Below, piece after piece: positions 60,847-64,000 of a stretch of DNA of 64,000 nt (positions within the stretch are counted from its first letter, which is position 1; each line of letters begins with the position of its first letter). The translations under genes were made by a program, and so were the position numbers. This stretch comes from Desulfobulbaceae bacterium. GTDB taxonomy: Bacteria; Desulfobacterota; Desulfobulbia; Desulfobulbales; Desulfocapsaceae. The notes under the pieces were generated by a model that searched no databases, was not told the origin of the DNA, and saw nothing but the letters and a program-made list of their open reading frames with translations. The stretch spans positions 35,890 through 99,889 of the forward strand of contig JAABSV010000001.1 of assembly GCA_011390165.1 (NCBI GenBank), given 5' to 3'.

Positions 60847-62445
60847 ATGATCCAGCAACGTGCCAGCGGCATCCTCGCCCATATCAGTTCCCTTCCCTCA
60901 GCCTACGGGATCGGCGATATCGGCAGGTCAGGACAGCGCTTTCTCAACTTCCTCGCTGAAGCGGAGCAACTCTGCTGGCAATTTCTCCCCACCGGACCAA
61001 CTCACCCGCTCGTCGACAATTCCCCCTACATGAGCCTCTCAGCCTTTGCCGGCTCTTCTTTGCTCATCTGCCCGGAACTGCTTCACGAGGAGGGTCTGCT
61101 CCCTCGTCAGGCGCTCACCCCGCCGGCAGGAATTTCTCCGTACGCCACTGAATATGCCGCGGTGCGCGACTACAAGCAACAGCTTTTGCAAGAGGCCTTC
61201 ACCAACTTTCAGCCGGAAGATTCCCTCCCCTATCAGACCTTTGTCTCCACCTCCCCCTGGCTGGAAGAGTACGCCCTCTTCATGAGCCTAAAAGAGTCGT
61301 TTCAGGGGGCCGGTTGGTTTGCCTGGCCGCAGCAACTTGCCACCAGGGAGCCGGCCGCCCTGGAAAAAGCTGCTGGCGAAAACAGCCAGCGGATGGCCTA
61401 TTACCGTTTCGAACAGTTCATCTTCTTCCAACAGTGGCAGGCCCTGCACCGTACTGCCCGGGGACTGGGCATCGAGTTGTTTGGTGATTTGCCCATTTAC
61501 GTGGGCTACGACAGTGCCGATGTCTGGGCGAACCAGAGGATCTTCGCCCTCGACCGCAATACCCTCCGCCCCCAGTTGGTCTCCGGTGTCCCCCCCGACT
61601 ATTTTAGTGCCACCGGCCAGCGCTGGGGAAACCCTCTCTATGACTGGCAGAATGCGCAGCCGGAAATCCGCGAGGCGTTGCTCGACTGGTGGTGCGACCG
61701 CCTCGCCCATCTCTTCACCATGGTTGATATCGCCAGAATCGACCACTTTCGCGGCTTTGCCGCCTACTGGGCGATCCCGGAAGAGGAGGAGACCGCCGAG
61801 AAAGGCCACTGGCTGCCGGGGCCGGGTAAGGATTTCTTCGCCGCCATTACCGGTCGGCTTGGCGAGTTGAATATCGTTGCCGAGGATCTCGGGGTCATAA
61901 CCCCGGATGTGGAGGCCCTTCGTGACGAACTGGGCTTTCCCGGGATGAAGATCCTCCAGTTTGCCTTTGATGGCAGCCTGGACAACCCCTATCTCCCCCA
62001 TAATTTTACCACCAGCAACTGCCTGGTCTACACCGGCACCCACGACAACAACACCACTGTTGGCTGGTTTCTGGGCGACATCCAGAGCGAGGAGCGGCGC
62101 GACGAAATCCGCCGTCTGACCAACCGCCGCCCCGGTGACCGGGAGGATATCCACCGCGACCTGATCTATCTTGCCCAGGCCTCCATCAGCCGCCTGTGTA
62201 TCTTTCCGTTGCAGGATATCCTCGGTTTCGGTGGCGACTGCAAGATGAACAGCCCTGGGGTGGCAACAGGCAACTGGCGCTGGCGCTGTCCGGCAGATCT
62301 TCTCTCCAGCGACAGGGCTGAAGAACTCCGGATCAGCACTCGTCTTTTCGGACGGGGCCGGCGGGCGGCGGAAACAGAAGCGGCGACTGGCCAAAAAGAG
62401 GAAGCGGCCGGCAGCGAGTTCTCCCTGCCGACCGCTCCGGACTGA
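60847..62445 (+). CDS. malQ: 4-alpha-glucanotransferase (GH77)
   Basis: A 532-residue amylomaltase. It has RASGILAHISSLPSAYGIGDIG, WQFLPTGPTH, FGDLPIYVGYDSADVW, the nucleophile aspartate in VDIARIDHFRGF, the acid/base glutamate in IVAEDLG and GTHDNNT. It rearranges alpha-1,4-glucans, working with glgB in glycogen use. The last 30 residues (about 503-532) are a low-complexity charged tail. No other maltose genes are adjacent. Confidence 0.95.
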   Translation: MIQQRASGILAHISSLPSAYGIGDIGRSGQRFLNFLAEAEQLCWQFLPTGPTHPLVDNSPYMSLSAFAGSSLLICPELLHEEGLLPRQALTPPAGISPYATEYAAVRDYKQQLLQEAFTNFQPEDSLPYQTFVSTSPWLEEYALFMSLKESFQGAGWFAWPQQLATREPAALEKAAGENSQRMAYYRFEQFIFFQQWQALHRTARGLGIELFGDLPIYVGYDSADVWANQRIFALDRNTLRPQLVSGVPPDYFSATGQRWGNPLYDWQNAQPEIREALLDWWCDRLAHLFTMVDIARIDHFRGFAAYWAIPEEEETAEKGHWLPGPGKDFFAAITGRLGELNIVAEDLGVITPDVEALRDELGFPGMKILQFAFDGSLDNPYLPHNFTTSNCLVYTGTHDNNTTVGWFLGDIQSEERRDEIRRLTNRRPGDREDIHRDLIYLAQASISRLCIFPLQDILGFGGDCKMNSPGVATGNWRWRCPADLLSSDRAEELRISTRLFGRGRRAAETEAATGQKEEAAGSEFSLPTAPD

Positions 62446-62515
62446 CGGGCAGGCGGATGTGCCGCCGCCGGACAGAAAGGCGACCCGTTCAGATACGACA
62501 TTTTCATAGAAACTG

Positions 62516-62544
62516 TTGACAGCGGCAAGAAGTTCAGGTATAAG
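62516..62544 (+). promoter_or_regulatory. Sigma-70 promoter of tRNA-Glu
   Basis: TTGACA at 62516-62521 and TATAAG at 62539-62544 are exactly 17 bases apart. The expected transcript start lies about seven bases before the tRNA 5' end. Confidence 0.85.
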
Positions 62545-62557
62545 GCACATCAATTTT

Positions 62558-62633
62558 GGCCCCATCGTCTAGTGGCCTAGGACACTGGCCTCTCACGCCG
62601 GCAACAGGGGTTCGAGTCCCCTTGGGGTCACCA
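62558..62633 (+). tRNA. tRNA-Glu (anticodon CTC)
   Basis: A 76-base tRNA with encoded CCA. The acceptor GGCCCCA pairs with TGGGGTC (one G-U). The anticodon stem CTGGC/GCCGG encloses loop CTCTCAC with anticodon CTC, reading GAG. The T-arm is GGGGTTCGAGTCCCC. Identity follows from the anticodon and the close match to bacterial tRNA-Glu. Confidence 0.97.
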
Positions 62634-62645
62634 GAAAAGATTGAA

Positions 62646-62680
62646 GGGTTTACGGCACATGCCGTAAACCCTTTTTTTTT
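62646..62680 (+). terminator. Rho-independent terminator of tRNA-Glu
   Basis: GGGTTTACGGC at 62646-62656 and GCCGTAAACCC at 62661-62671 form a perfect 11-bp stem with an ACAT loop, followed by nine Ts (62672-62680). Confidence 0.95.
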
Positions 62681-62684
62681 GGAT

Positions 62685-62757
62685 AAGCCAATGTGCTGAG
62701 GTATTGGCTTGTTGGGGGCTGTAGGGATATGCCAACGCAGTTGGTCGTCCCCAGCCC
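62685..62757. other. Two strong stem-loops after the tRNA-Glu terminator
   Basis: AAGCCAAT at 62685-62692 pairs with ATTGGCTT at 62703-62710. A second hairpin at 62716-62757 has three nested stems: GGGCTG/CAGCCC, GGGA/TCCC and CCAAC/GTTGG around a GCA loop. They lie between the tRNA terminator and the convergent enoyl-CoA hydratase. Neither has a U-tract. Function unknown. Confidence 0.5.
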
Positions 62758-62790
62758 AGACAGCGCCCATGCCGTTCAGGCGGCCTTGTG

Positions 62791-63570
62791 TCAGCTACAA
62801 CTCCAGTTGGGGTTTCTCTTGCCGAGGAAAGCGGCCACCCCCTCCTTGGCATCAGCGGTGGTACAAAGGCGGGCAAAGACCTCGTTCATATACTGGAACT
62901 GTTTCTGGTAGTCCATATCCTCGGACTGGTAGAAGGCACTCTTGGCAATCTGCACCGCCAGTGGACTCTTCGCCGCCAGTTCCTCAGCCCATTGCCGTGC
63001 CGCTTCCTCAAGTTCCTCGTGGGGAACCACCCTGTTGACCAGGCCCAGGGCCAGGGCCTCCTGGGCCTTCAGGAGGTTGCCGTACAGGAGCAATTCGAGA
63101 GCCTTTTTCCGGCCAACACAACGGGACACCGGCAGGATCGGGCCGACGCAGTTCAAACCGACATTAATCGCCGTCAACCCCATTTTTACCCGATCCGAGG
63201 CGATGACCAGATCTGCCGCCGCCACCAGCCCCATCCCGTTAGCGGTGGCAACGCCCTGTACCTGAGCGATCAACGGTTTTTTCATCAAAGATATGGCAAC
63301 CAGCGGATTCTCCATCCACTCTATCCACTCCCGGTACTGAACCGCCGACTTACCGGTCAGTTCGTTGACATCAATACCGGCACAAAAGGCCCGTCCGGAG
63401 CTTTTCAAAAGGATCACCCGAACGGCCTGGTCGGCCTCCATGGCCAGCAGCGCCGCATGGAGTTCCCCGGCCATCTCACTGGTAAAGGTATTTAACTGCT
63501 CCGGGCGGTTCAGGGTAACGATACCGAGATGGCTGGCGGTGGTTTCAACAAGGACGGTTGCATAGGCCAT
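62791..63570 (-). CDS. Enoyl-CoA hydratase/isomerase family protein
   Basis: A 259-residue crotonase-fold protein with the oxyanion segment SGRAFCAGIDVNEL and ANGMGLVAAADLVIAS. ALELLLYGNLLKAQEALALGLVNRVVP and KSPLAVQIAKSAFYQ follow. The crotonase family covers hydratases, isomerases and others; the usual catalytic glutamates are not clear here, so the exact reaction is open. The ATG at 63570 follows GGAGGT. Confidence 0.88.
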   Translation of the reverse strand: MAYATVLVETTASHLGIVTLNRPEQLNTFTSEMAGELHAALLAMEADQAVRVILLKSSGRAFCAGIDVNELTGKSAVQYREWIEWMENPLVAISLMKKPLIAQVQGVATANGMGLVAAADLVIASDRVKMGLTAINVGLNCVGPILPVSRCVGRKKALELLLYGNLLKAQEALALGLVNRVVPHEELEEAARQWAEELAAKSPLAVQIAKSAFYQSEDMDYQKQFQYMNEVFARLCTTADAKEGVAAFLGKRNPNWSCS

Positions 63571-63790
63571 AGGGCTACCTCCAGTATACGGGTTGGCGTG
63601 GGCAGGCTGAGGCTGCCGAAAGAGAGGGAGGCGCGGTTCATTTCCCCGGAACCGCGGCACCAGTTTCCAGGCAGGTTACCTCCGTGTTTTTATTTTCGCA
63701 AGGCGTAACACACTGTTGCCTTTCTGGGTCGTACTTAGGACAAGTCGCCAGGCCGGCCTGGTCGAAGAGGATGGAACACCGCCGTACTCA
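63571..63790. other. Intergenic region without a recognisable gene
   Basis: A 220-base gap between the end of a histidine kinase gene and the hydratase gene, both on the minus strand. I see no clear promoter or terminator; a CAGGCCGGCCTG palindrome occurs near 63749-63760. Confidence 0.4.
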
Positions 63791-64000
63791 TCACTCTTTT
63801 GGGAGGGTAAAGACAAAGTTGGGATGGCCACCGAGCGCTGAAGGCTCGCACCACAAATCACCACCATGGCGGCGGACCAGATCACGGATGACCGGCAGGC
63901 CGATTCCGGAACTCACTTCGCTGTCGAACATTTCAAAGATAGACGACAACTTTGCCGCCGGGATCGGCGCGCCGTTATTAAAGACATTGAGACGGTACTG
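63791..64000 (-). CDS. Sensor histidine kinase, C-terminal end (partial)
   Basis: The last 69 codons of a minus-strand gene cut by the window edge. They contain the ATP-binding domain of a histidine kinase: FNNGAPIPAAKLSSIFEMF, the G2 box SGIGLPVIRDLVRRHGG and the ending FVFTLPKE. Input domains and the phospho-accepting histidine lie beyond the window. Confidence 0.9.
   Translation of the reverse strand, partial: QYRLNVFNNGAPIPAAKLSSIFEMFDSEVSSGIGLPVIRDLVRRHGGDLWCEPSALGGHPNFVFTLPKE

Noticed and set aside
62558-62633. Prophage or island integrated at tRNA-Glu
   Set aside because: No integrase, phage gene or repeated tRNA 3' end is visible; flanking genes are ordinary metabolism genes.

Overview
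The window is a gene-dense, GC-rich (about 60% by eye) chromosomal segment of a Gram-negative, probably anaerobic bacterium. It carries LPS genes (lptE, kdsB), a futalosine-pathway menaquinone gene (mqnA), three-domain NifU with NifS, ThyX, HDOD-GGDEF and PATAN/cNMP signalling proteins, and the order rpsF-rpsR-DUF2232-rplI-dnaB. That mix fits Desulfobacterota (old Deltaproteobacteria), possibly a Desulfobulbales-like organism. The taxon is inferred from gene content and was not tested. No phage, insertion sequence, integrase or CRISPR array is visible.

Layout. 1-7.8 kb (+): ribosomal proteins S6 (end), S18 and L9, a DUF2232 membrane protein, DnaB, LeuRS, LptE and a Dus enzyme. 7.9-14.6 kb (-): malic enzyme, then oleB-oleC-oleD and a periplasmic M48 protease; the ole genes overlap and no oleA is present. 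14.7-25 kb: a KamA/EpmB-like radical SAM protein with an apparently leaderless promoter, an HDOD-GGDEF protein, galU-priA (-), hrpA (+) and a 45-residue membrane protein. 25-31 kb: kdsB, a very long CofD/YvcK-like protein and a lone receiver domain in an overlapping minus-strand operon, then rsmJ, rlmH, a YkgJ-type protein and yqgE. 31-40 kb: glgB, a small protein, repeats, a two-module GT4 glycosyltransferase, an ELM1-like protein and a PilB-type ATPase with a C-terminal cyclic-nucleotide-binding domain. 40-47 kb: nifU-nifS-thyX, pgm, a Trm112-like protein and proC-nadK. 47-54.5 kb: a sigma-54 response regulator, a PHP phosphoesterase, two lipoproteins (one FlgO-like), an SDR lacking its catalytic lysine, and an operon of membrane protein, cNMP/PATAN protein and HEAT-like protein. 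54.7-64 kb: a shikimate-kinase-like gene, a TIGR01777 epimerase, mqnA-DUF3108-purC, a sigma-70 gene, malQ, tRNA-Glu with promoter and terminator, an enoyl-CoA hydratase and the end of a histidine kinase.

How the genes work together. Most are core functions: translation, replication restart, LPS, glycogen (glgB, malQ, pgm, galU), cofactors and Fe-S clusters. Many minus-strand neighbours overlap by ATGA or GTGA, suggesting translational coupling. The most unusual item is a dispersed element of about 160 bp present three times (33819-33981, 45224-45387, and 52028-52190 on the opposite strand). Its copies differ by in-frame indels and keep an open frame of about 50 codons. Other items worth attention are the tandem glycosyltransferase, the PilB-cNMP fusion, the long CofD-like protein coupled to a receiver domain, and oleBCD without oleA.
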